From: Ensifer sesbaniae
GTDB taxonomy: Bacteria; Pseudomonadota; Alphaproteobacteria; Rhizobiales; Rhizobiaceae
Assembly: GCF_013283665.1 (NCBI RefSeq)
Contig: NZ_JABEKU010000001.1
Location: 2,843,594-2,907,593 of the forward strand
Direction: 5' to 3'
DNA length: 64,000 bases
Numbering within the stretch: the stretch's first letter is position 1; each line of letters begins with the position of its first letter. The notes beneath the pieces are model-generated. The model saw only the letters and a program-made list of their open reading frames with translations. It did no database searches and was not told where the DNA came from. This document shows, one piece after another, positions 43,206 through 51,648 of this stretch. The translations under genes were made by a program, and so were the position numbers.

Positions 43206-43440
43206 GGTTCCCGAGACGCGAACGTGTGTCGGGAGTAAACGGGAACGTGACGGATGGACCCAAGCTGGGCATTCAAATCACGGCCGACCCCGCGACTGTA
43301 GAGCGACGTCGATCTTGCCGTTCCGGAGCGATCCGGGAGAAGCCACTGGAAGAGACCGCGAGAGGGTGGTCGGACTGGGAAGGCGAGGCAGATCCCGGGC
43401 ATTGCGCCCAGCGCCGTGAGCCAGGAAACCTGCCACTCGA
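43206..43440 (+). promoter_or_regulatory. Cobalamin riboswitch (class I type)
   Basis: Conserved blocks occur in order: GGTTCCCGAG and CGGGAGTAAACGGGAA at the 5' end, GAGAAGCCACTGG in the middle, and the B12 box AGCCAGGAAACCTGCC at 43419-43434. Adenosylcobalamin binding normally hides the downstream ribosome binding site or favours a terminator. A short hairpin (CGGGAA-T-TTCCCG, 43461-43473) lies between the B12 box and the GGAGG of cbtB and may be part of the expression platform. The next genes are the cobalt transporter cbtB and cbtA, a known target of this riboswitch. Confidence 0.92.
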
Positions 43441-43493
43441 TACGGGCATAGGGCCCACACCGGGAATTTCCCGATGCCATCACGGAGGTTGTC

Positions 43494-43670
43494 ATGGCTA
43501 CGTCTACCATTTCGAGCACCCCGCTCTCCCTCAGCGATCGTCTGACCGCTGGCGTCATCGCGCTTCTCATCGGCGCATTCCTCGTCTTCGGCGCCGGCCT
43601 TGCAAACTCGGCCGTGCTGCACGACACCGCGCACGACACCCGCCATTCCTACGGTTTCCCCTGCCACTAA
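43494..43670 (+). CDS. cbtB: Cobalt transporter small subunit CbtB
   Basis: 58 residues, the usual small size of CbtB. One membrane helix (AGVIALLIGAFLVFGAGLAN) is followed by a His-rich tail HDTAHDTRHSYGFPCH, the CbtB signature with metal-binding His and Cys. GGAGG lies 5 bp before the ATG and 50 bp after the riboswitch, so its translation should be repressed by cobalamin. CbtB and CbtA are thought to form a cobalt importer feeding cobalamin synthesis. Confidence 0.92.
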   Translation: MATSTISSTPLSLSDRLTAGVIALLIGAFLVFGAGLANSAVLHDTAHDTRHSYGFPCH

Positions 43671-43823
43671 ACAGATGCCTCGGAACGTAGCTAACGTTCC
43701 GCATCGAAGTGTCTGCGGACCTGAACGCATCCGGCCTGTGCCGGATGTGGGTGTTTGTGCATGCCGGATCGTCCGGCGCACAAGGGCCGTCCGCATGGCA
43801 GAAAGAACGGAAAGGCCTGCAAA

Positions 43824-43846
43824 CCACGCCAGCGTGCGTGGCTTTT
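43824..43846 (+). terminator. Weak hairpin between cbtB and cbtA
   Basis: CCACGC (43824-43829) and GCGTGG (43836-43841) pair and are followed by CTTTTG. The stem is only 6 bp, so it may attenuate rather than end transcription into cbtA. Other short repeats (AACGTAGCTAACGTT, CATCCGGCCTGTGCCGGATG) lie in the same 198-bp gap, which has no gene. Confidence 0.35.
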
Positions 43847-43868
43847 GTCGTTATCGAGGGAATTCAAG

Positions 43869-44666
43869 ATGATTGTCAGAACGCTTCTGGCCGCGATCGT
43901 GGCCGGACTGATTGCCGGTGTCTTCATGACCGGCGCCCAGGAACTCAGGGTTACGCCGCTGATCCTGCATGCAGAACAATTCGAAGGCGAGGCTCCGGCC
44001 ACTACCGAGCAGCCCACCGGCCAGCCGGGGGCGGCGCAGCCGGCCGCAGAGGGGCACGACCAGCATTCGTCGCTGAAGGCGGTCTCGCCGCTCGGCGCCG
44101 TGCTCGATGCGCTGTCGCCGATCACGCCGGCCTATGCGCATGAAGGCGAACACGAGGAAGGCGGCATCATGTTCGGCCTGAGCCGCTTCTCGGGCACGCT
44201 GATGGCGAACCTCGTCACCGGCTCCGGCTTCGGCCTGCTGCTGGCCGGCGTCAGCCTGGTGATCGGCTATCCGATCACGCTGAGGAACGGTGCGCTCTGG
44301 GGCGCCTGCGGCTGGCTGGCGGTGCACATGTTGCCGGCGATCGGCCTGCCGCCGGAATTGCCGGGCTTCCCGGCCGCCGAGCTCGGCGATCGCCAGGCTT
44401 GGTGGCTGGCAACCGCCGCCCTCTCAGCCGTCGGCCTCTATCTCGTCGTCCTGCGCGAGGAGATCGTCGCAAAGGTCGTCGGCCTCGCGCTGATCGCCGC
44501 GCCGCATGTCTACGGCGCACCGCAGCCGCTCGACATCTCCAGCAATGTCCCGGCCGTGCTCGGTGCCGAATTTGCCGTTGCCGCCCTCGCCACCACGCTT
44601 GCCTTCTGGATCGTGCTCGGCGTCGTTTCCGGCTTCGTCAACGAGCGTTTCGCCAAGGCGAACTGA
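43869..44666 (+). CDS. cbtA: Cobalt transporter subunit CbtA
   Basis: 265 residues, CbtA family. About five membrane helices: IVRTLLAAIVAGLIAGVFMT at the start, then a long hydrophilic loop (residues about 30-95) with His residues (EGHDQHSS, AHEGEHEEGG) that could gather metal, then helices such as LVTGSGFGLLLAGVSLVIGY, GACGWLAVHMLPAIGLPPEL and VVGLALIAAPHVYGAPQPLD. It is paired with cbtB under the upstream cobalamin riboswitch. Its own start at 43869 is preceded by GAGGGA. Confidence 0.92.
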   Translation: MIVRTLLAAIVAGLIAGVFMTGAQELRVTPLILHAEQFEGEAPATTEQPTGQPGAAQPAAEGHDQHSSLKAVSPLGAVLDALSPITPAYAHEGEHEEGGIMFGLSRFSGTLMANLVTGSGFGLLLAGVSLVIGYPITLRNGALWGACGWLAVHMLPAIGLPPELPGFPAAELGDRQAWWLATAALSAVGLYLVVLREEIVAKVVGLALIAAPHVYGAPQPLDISSNVPAVLGAEFAVAALATTLAFWIVLGVVSGFVNERFAKAN

Positions 44667-44716
44667 TCCGGCCGATCCCGTGCTCATGGGAGCCTGAACA
44701 AGCAGGCGGCGGGGGT

Positions 44717-45568
44717 TCAGCCCCCGCCGTTTTGCATGAGATGGGCTGCCAGCCGTTGGCGACGATCGTCCGGTTCGAGCAGCACGCAGGTGTCGCAGAA
44801 GCTGCCGCCTTCCGTTCGGAAATAGAGGCAGCAGCCGCTGCGTATCCGGTACTGGCGCGACAGCCGCTCGCTGCTTGCCGGATCGATAGCCGAGATCTCC
44901 TCGTAGCAGAGTTCTTCCGAGAACAGCGGCGACCCCGGCCTTCTGACGATTGCCAGCGCCTCGGCCATGCCGCGCGCCTCGTCGCCGATCGCCCGTCCGA
45001 TCTCCAGGAAGGCGCCGGCAAGCGAGTCCGCCGCCAGCCGCCACTGCGCTCCGGAGGAAAGCCCCGTCCGCCGTTTCAAGACGGCGACGACCGGCGCCAG
45101 ATGGGCGGTGAAGCCGCGCTCGAAAGCATTGCCGCCTTCGCTCTCCTGCGGCACCGCCGTCAGCCGATCAAGATGGAAGTGATAGCGCTTGCCGGCAATC
45201 TCCCGCCCCTCATGCAGCCGAACCCAGTCCTCGAAGCAAATGCCGGCGATTTCTGCGTGAAGCCCCGCGCCGAGATAGAACGCGCCGAGAACCACACTCA
45301 GTTGCCGGCTATAAAAGGCGATCAGATGCGCCGCCCGGATTCGGTCCGTCATGCCGATTGCGAAAAAGTCCTGATAGGCAAGGCCCTGCTCGACCCCTGC
45401 CCCGCCCATGGCCCAGAAGGCTTCCGGCGCACTGAAGGCGCTTTCGCCCACATCGAGCGAAACGCCGGCGTCAGGAAACTGCGCGCGCAACCGCTCGACC
45501 ACCGCCGGCACCTGCGGCGGATATTTCCCTGCAGTTTCCGCTGTCTGCCGGCGCTCATCCAAATTCAT
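44717..45568 (-). CDS. FhuF-like siderophore ferric reductase, second type
   Basis: 283 residues. The C-terminus has the FhuF cluster ligands in the standard spacing C-C-x10-C-x2-C (RSGCC, then LYFRTEGGSF, then CDTC), better conserved than in the fhuF at 23799. The N-terminal part (AFWAMGGAGVEQGLAYQDFF; AAHLIAFYSRQLSVVLGAFY) is of the IucA/FhuF-related type. It should reduce iron on an imported siderophore. No other siderophore genes are nearby; it overlaps the glycoside-hydrolase-like gene by 4 bp, an odd partner that may reflect simple adjacency. Confidence 0.78.
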   Translation of the reverse strand: MNLDERRQTAETAGKYPPQVPAVVERLRAQFPDAGVSLDVGESAFSAPEAFWAMGGAGVEQGLAYQDFFAIGMTDRIRAAHLIAFYSRQLSVVLGAFYLGAGLHAEIAGICFEDWVRLHEGREIAGKRYHFHLDRLTAVPQESEGGNAFERGFTAHLAPVVAVLKRRTGLSSGAQWRLAADSLAGAFLEIGRAIGDEARGMAEALAIVRRPGSPLFSEELCYEEISAIDPASSERLSRQYRIRSGCCLYFRTEGGSFCDTCVLLEPDDRRQRLAAHLMQNGGG

Positions 45569-46872
45569 GCCGTCTCCGTCGCCAGCCAGCCACCCTCAAA
45601 CTCCGCGCGTTCGAGCCCGCGCCGGATCGCCGGCAGGCTGCGTGTCAGCTCCCAGACGAAGCCGTTTCGCCAGTTCTCGATCATCATCACGACGAGCCCC
45701 TGGTCAAGACCGACGACGCGCTCATCGATCCAGCCTTCCGGCCCATCGCCGGCAAGGCTCGGATTGAAGCCGCCCGGAAGGCGCCCCTCTTTCAGAAGTC
45801 CGGGATAGCTGGCCTTAATATGACCGAGTGCCGCGCGTGATGCGTCCGGATCGAAAGGCAGGCAGGCGGACGCCGCCCAGGGCACGAGCGTGCCGTCGTC
45901 CAGCCCGAACGGCGCGCCCCGGTTGACGTAGCCGAAAAGCCGCTGCCAGCGTCCGTCCGCAAGGCGCAGCCGACCGCGCGGCGCGTGACAGGCACTGAGC
46001 CCCCAGAGCTGTTCGCCATAGCCGGCGAAGCGGCCTGAATTCCGGCGCGCATGGTCGCGCTGCAACGCAATGGCGCGCCGGGTGTTCGCGAAATAGTCCG
46101 TCCCCCTCTCCCGCATCGGCCGATCGCCGACCGCGCGAAGATCGAGCCATGCCTGCGGGAACAGGTGGATGAAAAGCGGCGCCGCATGGAGATGCGGCTC
46201 CCCGTCAACCGGGATCCAGTCATAGCCCTCGGTGAAGGCATCGTAGTGCTCGGGTCCGATGGCTTGATCCGTTGCCCCAAGCGCCAGCACATAGAGCAGC
46301 AGCGCCTCGCTATATCCCCGCCAGCGATGTTTCAGAAACCGGCCAGGCGGGCGCCAGCCCATCGTCAGTGTGTCACTCCGGGCCAACGCCCAGCGCCAGT
46401 CGACGCGCGCATAGAGCCTTTCGGCAAGGCTTCGGATCTCGCCTTCAACCGCGTCCTCGCCGGAGAAATAGGCGGAAGCCGTCAGGCATCCGGCGATCAG
46501 CAGCGCCGTGTCGACGGTCGAGAGCTCGCTGCGCCAGGTCCGCTCGCCGGTCCGCATATCGAGGAAGTGATAGTAGAAGCCGCGATAGCCGCTCGCCCGC
46601 TGGTCGCGGGACTGCGGGCTCTCGCCAAGGAAACGCAGCACGGTCAATACCCGCCTGCTTGCCTCGCGGCGCGAAATCCAGCCGCGCTCGACGCCGATGG
46701 GATAGCAGGAAAGGCCAAAACCCGTCGCCGCGATGCTCGAGGGCGCGCCGGGAAGCGACGTGTCCGCGATCAGCCCGGTGGCCGGATCGGCATGATCGAG
46801 AAAATACCCGAACGCCGCCCGCTGCAGGTTATCGATCTGAAATGGCTCGGCATTTTCCGTCGGTGTCAGCAT
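45565..46872 (-). CDS. Glycoside hydrolase of COG5368 (glucoamylase-like/GH144) type
   Basis: 435 residues, (alpha/alpha)6-barrel type with many helical repeats: LQRAAFGYFLDHADPATGLI, IAATGFGLSCYPIGVERGWI, YRGFYYHFLDMRTGERTWRS, ELSTVDTALLIAGCLTASAY. These are the hallmarks of COG5368 'glucoamylase-like' proteins, which include GH144 endo-beta-1,2-glucanases. Rhizobia make cyclic beta-1,2-glucans, so such a substrate is attractive but unproven. It has no signal peptide from ATG 46872. It is divergent from the von Willebrand gene and overlaps the FhuF-like gene by ATGA. Confidence 0.78.
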   Translation of the reverse strand: MLTPTENAEPFQIDNLQRAAFGYFLDHADPATGLIADTSLPGAPSSIAATGFGLSCYPIGVERGWISRREASRRVLTVLRFLGESPQSRDQRASGYRGFYYHFLDMRTGERTWRSELSTVDTALLIAGCLTASAYFSGEDAVEGEIRSLAERLYARVDWRWALARSDTLTMGWRPPGRFLKHRWRGYSEALLLYVLALGATDQAIGPEHYDAFTEGYDWIPVDGEPHLHAAPLFIHLFPQAWLDLRAVGDRPMRERGTDYFANTRRAIALQRDHARRNSGRFAGYGEQLWGLSACHAPRGRLRLADGRWQRLFGYVNRGAPFGLDDGTLVPWAASACLPFDPDASRAALGHIKASYPGLLKEGRLPGGFNPSLAGDGPEGWIDERVVGLDQGLVVMMIENWRNGFVWELTRSLPAIRRGLERAEFEGGWLATETA

Positions 46873-47031
46873 TCCGCCTTTCCAGCCCCGTCCCCGGCGC
46901 GCAGGCATTTCCGGGCAAGCCCCCGGCAAAATCACTCTTTGTTGAAGGGCAACTACACCCAAATGGTCGCCGAATGCCAATCCTGTGTTACATTCTTCTA
47001 ATCTGACCGCGCGCAATGACTGGTTGAAGCG

Positions 47032-47826
47032 ATGTTGAGCGTGTTGGCGTTGTTTCTCTCATTGAGTGGCGGCCCGAGTCCATCGACCGCCGCGTCGACG
47101 GATGTCGATGTCGAATTGATCCTGGCCGTCGACATGTCCGGCTCGATGGATCTGGATGAGGCGCGCATCCAGCGCGCCGGTTACGTCGAGGCGCTCCGGC
47201 ACCGCGACTTCCTCGATGCCGTCGCAAGCGGGCAACTGGGCAAGATCGCCATCGGCTATTTCGAATGGGCCGGTACGGTTAACGAATCCTCCGTCGTCGC
47301 CTGGCAAGTGATCTCCACCGCCGCCGACGCCGATGCCTTTGCCAAGCGGATCGAGGCGCGTCCGGTCGGCACCCGGCGCGGCACGTCGATCTCGAACGCA
47401 ATCACCTACGGTACGGCGCTGATCGATTCGAACGCCTACAACGGCATACGCCGGGTGATCGACGTCTCCGGCGATGGCCCGAACAATATCGGCCCGCCGG
47501 TCATTCCGGCCCGCGAGACGGCGGTCGCCCGCGGCATCACCATCAACGGGCTTGCGATCCTCATCCGCCCCTCGGTCTCGACCGGCCCGCTCGACCAGTA
47601 TTATGCCGAATGCGTCATCGGCGGCCCCGGGTCCTTCGTGCTGCCGGTACACGAGCCGGAAGATTTTTCCATCGCCATCCGCCAGAAGCTCGTGCTCGAA
47701 GTGAGCGGGCTGCCGCCACCGCCAACCGTGCGATATGTCGATGCCTTCCCGGCGCCCGATTGCCTGATCGGCGAGAAACTCCGGCCCGGCTTCCTCGACC
47801 GCGTCTATCCCGAACTCGACAAGTAG
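47032..47826 (+). CDS. DUF1194 von Willebrand factor A-like exported protein
   Basis: 264 residues. Short signal peptide (MLSVLALFLSLSGG up to TAAS), then a VWA fold with MIDAS residues in VDMSGSMDLDEARIQRAGYV, Thr/Asp in RRGTSISNAI and IDVSGDGPNN. DUF1194 proteins are common in alphaproteobacteria and of unknown role; they probably bind a partner through a metal ion outside the cytoplasm. It is divergent from the COG5368 gene and followed by a GntR gene. Confidence 0.88.
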   Translation: MLSVLALFLSLSGGPSPSTAASTDVDVELILAVDMSGSMDLDEARIQRAGYVEALRHRDFLDAVASGQLGKIAIGYFEWAGTVNESSVVAWQVISTAADADAFAKRIEARPVGTRRGTSISNAITYGTALIDSNAYNGIRRVIDVSGDGPNNIGPPVIPARETAVARGITINGLAILIRPSVSTGPLDQYYAECVIGGPGSFVLPVHEPEDFSIAIRQKLVLEVSGLPPPPTVRYVDAFPAPDCLIGEKLRPGFLDRVYPELDK

Positions 47827-47915
47827 CCTTCGGCGCGCAACCCATGCGCGACAGATTGTCGTTTCCCTTCGCCCCGCCCGACGATAAGATGAGCCATTGC
47901 TTCGCGGATCGATTC

Positions 47916-48626
47916 ATGTCCTTGACCACTACGCCCCCACCGGCCGAGATGGCCACCGACACCGGCAGCCAGCATATCCGCGATACCTTGCGCGATGCGA
48001 TCGTCGAACGGCGGCTTGCCCCTGGCACCAAGCTTTCGGAAAGCGATGTCGGCGAACTCTTCAATGTCAGCCGCACGCTGGTGCGCGCAGCCCTTCAAGC
48101 GCTTTCCTATGAGGGCCTCGTCAATGTCGAGAAGAACCGTGGCGCCTTCGTCGCCCATCCCTCGATCGACGAGGCACGCCAGATCTTCGCAACCCGCCGG
48201 CTGATCGAGCCCGGTATCGTGCGCGCCGCAGCGGCGAATATCGGCAAGACCGAGCTCGCAGAGCTCCGGTGCATGCTTGCTGCCGAACAGCGGCTGACCG
48301 AACAACGCGGCCAATCGGCCAGGCGCGCCGAGATCAAGGCCTCGGGCGACTTTCACCTGGCGCTCGCCGACCTCAGCGGCAACGCCATTCTCCGCCGCTT
48401 CATGGACGAGCTCATCGCCCGTTCCTCGCTGGTCATCGCGCTCTACGGCCAGTCGACCGTTTCGAGCTGCGGCCACAGCGAACACGACGAGATCGTCAAC
48501 GCGCTGGAACGCGGCGACATCGACGCGGCCGCCAGACTGATGGTCCATCATATCGACCACATCGAAGCCGACCTCGACCTTCGCACCCACAAATCGACCG
48601 ACCTCAAGGCGGCACTCGAACTTTAG
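47916..48626 (+). CDS. GntR-family transcriptional regulator, FadR/FCD type
   Basis: 236 residues from ATG 47916; ATG 47889 is in frame and would add nine residues, with no ribosome binding site clearly better. Winged HTH (IRDTLRDAIVERRLAPGTKL, SESDVGELFNVSRTLVRAAL) and an all-helical FCD domain with metal-binding His in ASGDFHLALADLSGN, SCGHSEHDEI and MVHHIDHIEADL. FCD regulators sense organic acids. No transporter or enzyme gene follows, so the target is elsewhere or is itself. Confidence 0.9.
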   Translation: MSLTTTPPPAEMATDTGSQHIRDTLRDAIVERRLAPGTKLSESDVGELFNVSRTLVRAALQALSYEGLVNVEKNRGAFVAHPSIDEARQIFATRRLIEPGIVRAAAANIGKTELAELRCMLAAEQRLTEQRGQSARRAEIKASGDFHLALADLSGNAILRRFMDELIARSSLVIALYGQSTVSSCGHSEHDEIVNALERGDIDAAARLMVHHIDHIEADLDLRTHKSTDLKAALEL

Positions 48627-48689
48627 AATCCGCTCCCGCGCTCCGGGAATCACAAAAGGGTCAAGTGCCGAAAAAACTCGGTGATCCGC

Positions 48690-48714
48690 GGAACCATTCC
48701 CGCACGACAGCGTT
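48690..48714 (+). promoter_or_regulatory. RpoE2-type (general stress, EcfG) promoter
   Basis: GGAAC (48690-48694), exactly 18 bases, then TT (48713-48714) match the S. meliloti RpoE2 promoter consensus GGAAC-N18/19-TT. It lies 40 bp before the DUF982 gene, so transcription should start near 48720. Confidence 0.6.
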
Positions 48715-48753
48715 GGCCTCGCGCTCGAAAAAGACTGAGAACGAGGAAAGCAA

Positions 48754-48993
48754 ATGAGCGAGAAATTCTTCGCCACTCCCATCCCCCTCCGGTTATCCGC
48801 AAAACGGCAGACTGTCGTTAGAACGGTTTTCGAAGCCGTCGAGTTGCTGCGGCAATGGCCGGGGCGTCGCGGACGGGAGTATCGCGCGGCTCTCAGGCGC
48901 TGCCTGGACGCGCTGGACGGATTGACGAGTACCGAACGGGCCAGCCGCTGCTTTGCGGCCGCTGCCCGCGAATCGGGCCTGCTCTTGACCTGA
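48754..48993 (+). CDS. DUF982 protein, probable general stress gene
   Basis: 79 residues of the DUF982 family, small rhizobial proteins with the pattern V-R-T-V ... E-x-L-x-x-W-P ... RG-x-x-Y-x-x-A-L-x-x-C (here VVRTVFEAVELLRQWPGRRG, EYRAALRRCLDALDG, CFAAAARESGLLL). Function unknown. A GAGGAAAG site precedes the ATG, and a GGAAC-N18-TT promoter lies 40 bp upstream, which places it in the RpoE2 general stress regulon by inference. Confidence 0.82.
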   Translation: MSEKFFATPIPLRLSAKRQTVVRTVFEAVELLRQWPGRRGREYRAALRRCLDALDGLTSTERASRCFAAAARESGLLLT

Positions 48994-49114
48994 CGCGGAA
49001 ATCCCCAAGGTCCCGTGGACCAGTCTCTCACGATGCGCCGAAGGACGATCGGCGCATCGCCCAAAGGGCGCCGAAGACCCCAAGCCATCACGCTTTGACG
49101 AATGAAACAGACGA

Positions 49115-50130
49115 TCAGTCGGTAAGTTCCGCCGCTTCCTTCGTCTGACGGCCGGCAAGCGCCTTCAGCGCTTCCTTGTCGAGCCGCCAGTCCGGTGCGC
49201 CGTAGCCGAGCGGCCACTTGTAGGGCTCCCTGTCGTTGAAGAACACGACGGCGGTCAGCAGCGGAAAAGCCTGCCGATAGGTGCGCTGATCGAGGATTTC
49301 CTTGTACCAGGCGCGCCTGTAATCGGCCGAGCCCGAGACGCCGAGTTCGGCGATCATGACCGGTTTGCCGAAGCCCGCGACACGCTGGTATTTTTCGTTC
49401 AGCGCCTCGCTGAAGCGGCGCTCGCGCCCCCAATAGTCGACGTCCATCTTCTGCAAGCCCCAGACGGGGATGCCGACGACATCGACGACATCGTCGCCCG
49501 GATAATAGCCGGCGAGATTACGATGGCCCTTCGGCGACCAGACGAACCGCGCCTTGGGCGCGAGCTCCCGGCATCTTGTCACGAAATAGCGGAATGCCTT
49601 CTTGTAGCCGTCCTTGTCGCCGCGCGCCCAGGGATAGCGGCCATCGGGGTCCTCCATCTGTGGCCCCAGCGCACATAGACCGGGCCTTCGAAGGCCGCGG
49701 CACGGGCGCAGACGTCGCCAATCTCGCGGTCGAAGCGGCCCTTGCCGATATCGGCAAAGAGCCTCTCGCCGCCGGCACGCCAGTCGGTGGCGTGGGTATA
49801 GGGCTCGACCGAGAGCATCAGCGCCCGCCCCTGCCGCGCTGCGATCGCGGTCTTGCGCTTCAGGAGCGCCCGGTCCGGCTTCTGCCAGTAGACGAAGACA
49901 TGTTCGAGCTCCAGCGCATCGCTGTCGGCAACGGCGTCATGGGGATCGTAGACGCCGATCGCAACCGCCCGCTCCTTCCCGCCCTTTGCCCGCGGCTCGA
50001 TCGCCGCCGTCGTCAGCCTTCGGTCGATGCCGCCCGCCGGATCATCCGCACGCGCCGCCGGTGTTCCGGTGACGGCGAGAAGCGCCAGGGATCCCGCGGC
50101 AAGGGCTGATCTCAAAACTCTGGCAGACAA
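49115..50130 (-). pseudogene. GH26-like exported glycosidase, broken by a frameshift
   Basis: Two frames make one protein. The first (49579-50130) has a signal peptide (SLALLAVTGTPAARA) and runs to PVYVRWGH; the second continues from MEDPDGRYPWARGDKDGYKK to the end at 49115, including VMIAELGVSGSADYRRAWYK. One base is missing near 49659: expected RWGHE-MEDPDG becomes RWGHRWRTP. The missing codon is the Glu that in GH26 enzymes (R-x-x-H-E) is the acid/base; the nucleophile Glu in AELG remains. The natural protein would be about 338 residues, a beta-mannanase-like or exopolysaccharide glycosidase. A sequencing error would look the same. Confidence 0.8.
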
Positions 50131-50157
50131 CGAACATTCTCCGGCGGATCGCCCCTA

Positions 50158-50257
50158 CTGCATGTTTCCTTAAGTCGTAGCCGATTTAAGGACACATGCA
50201 GCTATTCAAAATGCTACAGCGACCTTTGCGCGTCTGATAAGACGCGCGGCGCTGTAG
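50158..50257 (+). repeat. Two-hairpin rhizobial intergenic repeat, copy 2
   Basis: Hairpin 1: CTGCATGT-tt-CCTTAA (50158-50173) pairs with TTAAGG-ac-ACATGCAG (50186-50201). Hairpin 2: CTACAGCG (50214-50221) and CGCTGTAG (50250-50257) enclose a perfect inner stem GCGCGTCT/AGACGCGC (50228-50247) with loop GATA. The reverse complement aligns with 7609-7708. It lies upstream of the glycosidase and after the lipoprotein gene. The remaining gap (50258-50396) holds nothing recognisable. Confidence 0.75.
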
Positions 50258-50396
50258 ACGCCGCAAATGAAACCGGACACGTCACGCATGCGGCAGTCGG
50301 AAAGTCACCGCCAAGGAGGGAACCGGCCGATCCCCAAACGATCCCCGGCGACCTCACCGCACTGGAATTACGCAAACTCGAACGGAAACAGTCCCG

Positions 50397-50750
50397 TTAG
50401 AGCGAAGCTCTCAGGAAGCAGTGCGACGTACGGCCGAAGCCGCTCGCCGAGCAGATATAGGGAGCGCGGCCCAGATAGGCGGCCGTGCTGTTCCTCACGG
50501 GCCGCGGCGCGACCACATCCTCATCGGCATTGGCGACCCGCAACTGCTTCTGCTCCTTGCGGATCTTCACCGAAGGGCTGGCATAGGCGCCGGAATGGCT
50601 GGACGCGAACAGCGGCGTTTCACCGATCACCGTCGACGAGCAGCCGGCAGTGGCGAGCAGAAGGCCAAGAATGGAAGCGGTCGGTACGAGATACTTGAAA
50701 CCCGAAATGGTGGTGCGGCGCGCGCCTGCACATGCGGTCTTATCTCGCAT
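50397..50750 (-). CDS. Small putative lipoprotein
   Basis: 117 residues from ATG 50750, which has AAAGGA upstream; ATG 50756 is an in-frame alternative. The N-terminus has a hydrophobic signal with a lipobox LLLATAGCSS, so it should be anchored by a lipidated Cys. The C-terminus ends YICSASGFGRTSHCFLRASL, a two-Cys 'CSxSGFG...C' tail that recurs in small exported rhizobial proteins. Function unknown. Confidence 0.65.
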   Translation of the reverse strand: MRDKTACAGARRTTISGFKYLVPTASILGLLLATAGCSSTVIGETPLFASSHSGAYASPSVKIRKEQKQLRVANADEDVVAPRPVRNSTAAYLGRAPYICSASGFGRTSHCFLRASL

Positions 50751-51305
50751 AAGCATCCTTTCGAATTAGCGGCCACGACCGCCCGGCGCCTCCTTTGGGG
50801 TATATGGCGGCAATGTTCAACCCCTCTTCCATTATAAATTGCTTAAATTAATATTTTCTTTCTTAGCAACCTCTTCCGGAGGTTGCAGCTAAGCCCGCTG
50901 ACCCAAGTGCCAATGCGGCTGGAGCTTGGCCGCGCACCGCGCTCGCGCGTCGGCACGGGGATCGGCAAGACAAAACAGGAAAACCAAACGCTTGCCTGAT
51001 AGACAGCGCGAAAGCGGCCCCACCCGCCATCAGGCAGCCCGCCCACCCCGCCGGCTACCACGCCCGGTGGTATGCGGGGGCGGCACCGCCGAATGGTTCG
51101 TACGGAATAATTTCGCGCGAAAGCGGGAAATCGGCGGCAAAGCCGCCCCATCCACCGCGCCGACCGGTCGAGCGGCACGGTATCGGAACGCAAGTACCGC
51201 CCCATTCCTCATTTTTAGCCACCGCGCATTTACAGTTCGTTGACCTCTGGCAGCCACCTTGGTGCCAGGCGCAACATGTTTGAGCGTATGCGCCCACTCC
51301 AAAAC

Positions 51306-51331
51306 TGCCCGCGTTCTGCGGGCATTTTTTT
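51306..51331 (+). terminator. Rho-independent terminator
   Basis: TGCCCGC (51306-51312) and GCGGGCA (51318-51324) form a 7-bp stem with loop GTTCT, followed by seven T. No gene on the plus strand ends nearby, so the transcript it ends is unknown, perhaps a small RNA or a lost gene. Confidence 0.7.
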
Positions 51332-51624
51332 GGTCAGCGCCAAGCGGTCAGGCAAAGACCGGATCAGGCCGACACGCCTTGCAATCGGAAGGCACTATTC
51401 GCTTGGGCAAACCTGATGCCCACCGCTCACGCGACGCATTCAATTCGCATTCTTGAGTTTCCAACACCCAGATTGGGAAATAGAGGCGGTCGTGGTGACG
51501 GACAAAAAGTGGTGGGCCCGGAGGTCGCGCCATAACTCCTGAAAATCAATGAGTTAGAGTAAAGTGGGACCGGAAATCTTTCCGCCCGCTCTTGTAGTTT
51601 TTCGCCACTAAAGTCCCACCGCCC

Positions 51625-51648
51625 ACCCACCGTCACTAGCCGGTGGGT
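51625..51648. repeat. Inverted repeat upstream of the first prophage-like gene
   Basis: ACCCACCG (51625-51632) and CGGTGGGT (51641-51648) form an 8-bp stem with loop TCACTAGC, 33 bp before the ATG at 51682. It may be a leader hairpin, operator or terminator. Confidence 0.4.

Noticed and set aside
50843-51302. Open frames on the minus strand, one of them Cys-rich (51055-51297)
   Set aside because: No ribosome binding site, biased Arg/Gly/Pro composition and overlap of several competing frames; the Cys pattern matches no family I know.
51205-51310. Possible tRNA or tmRNA at the prophage edge
   Set aside because: The strand ends in a CCA-like sequence, but there is no T-loop GTTCGA motif, no cloverleaf and no tag-peptide coding stretch.
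51259-51456. Plus-strand frame of 65 codons
   Set aside because: It runs through the terminator hairpin at 51306-51331 and has no binding site, so it is not a likely gene.
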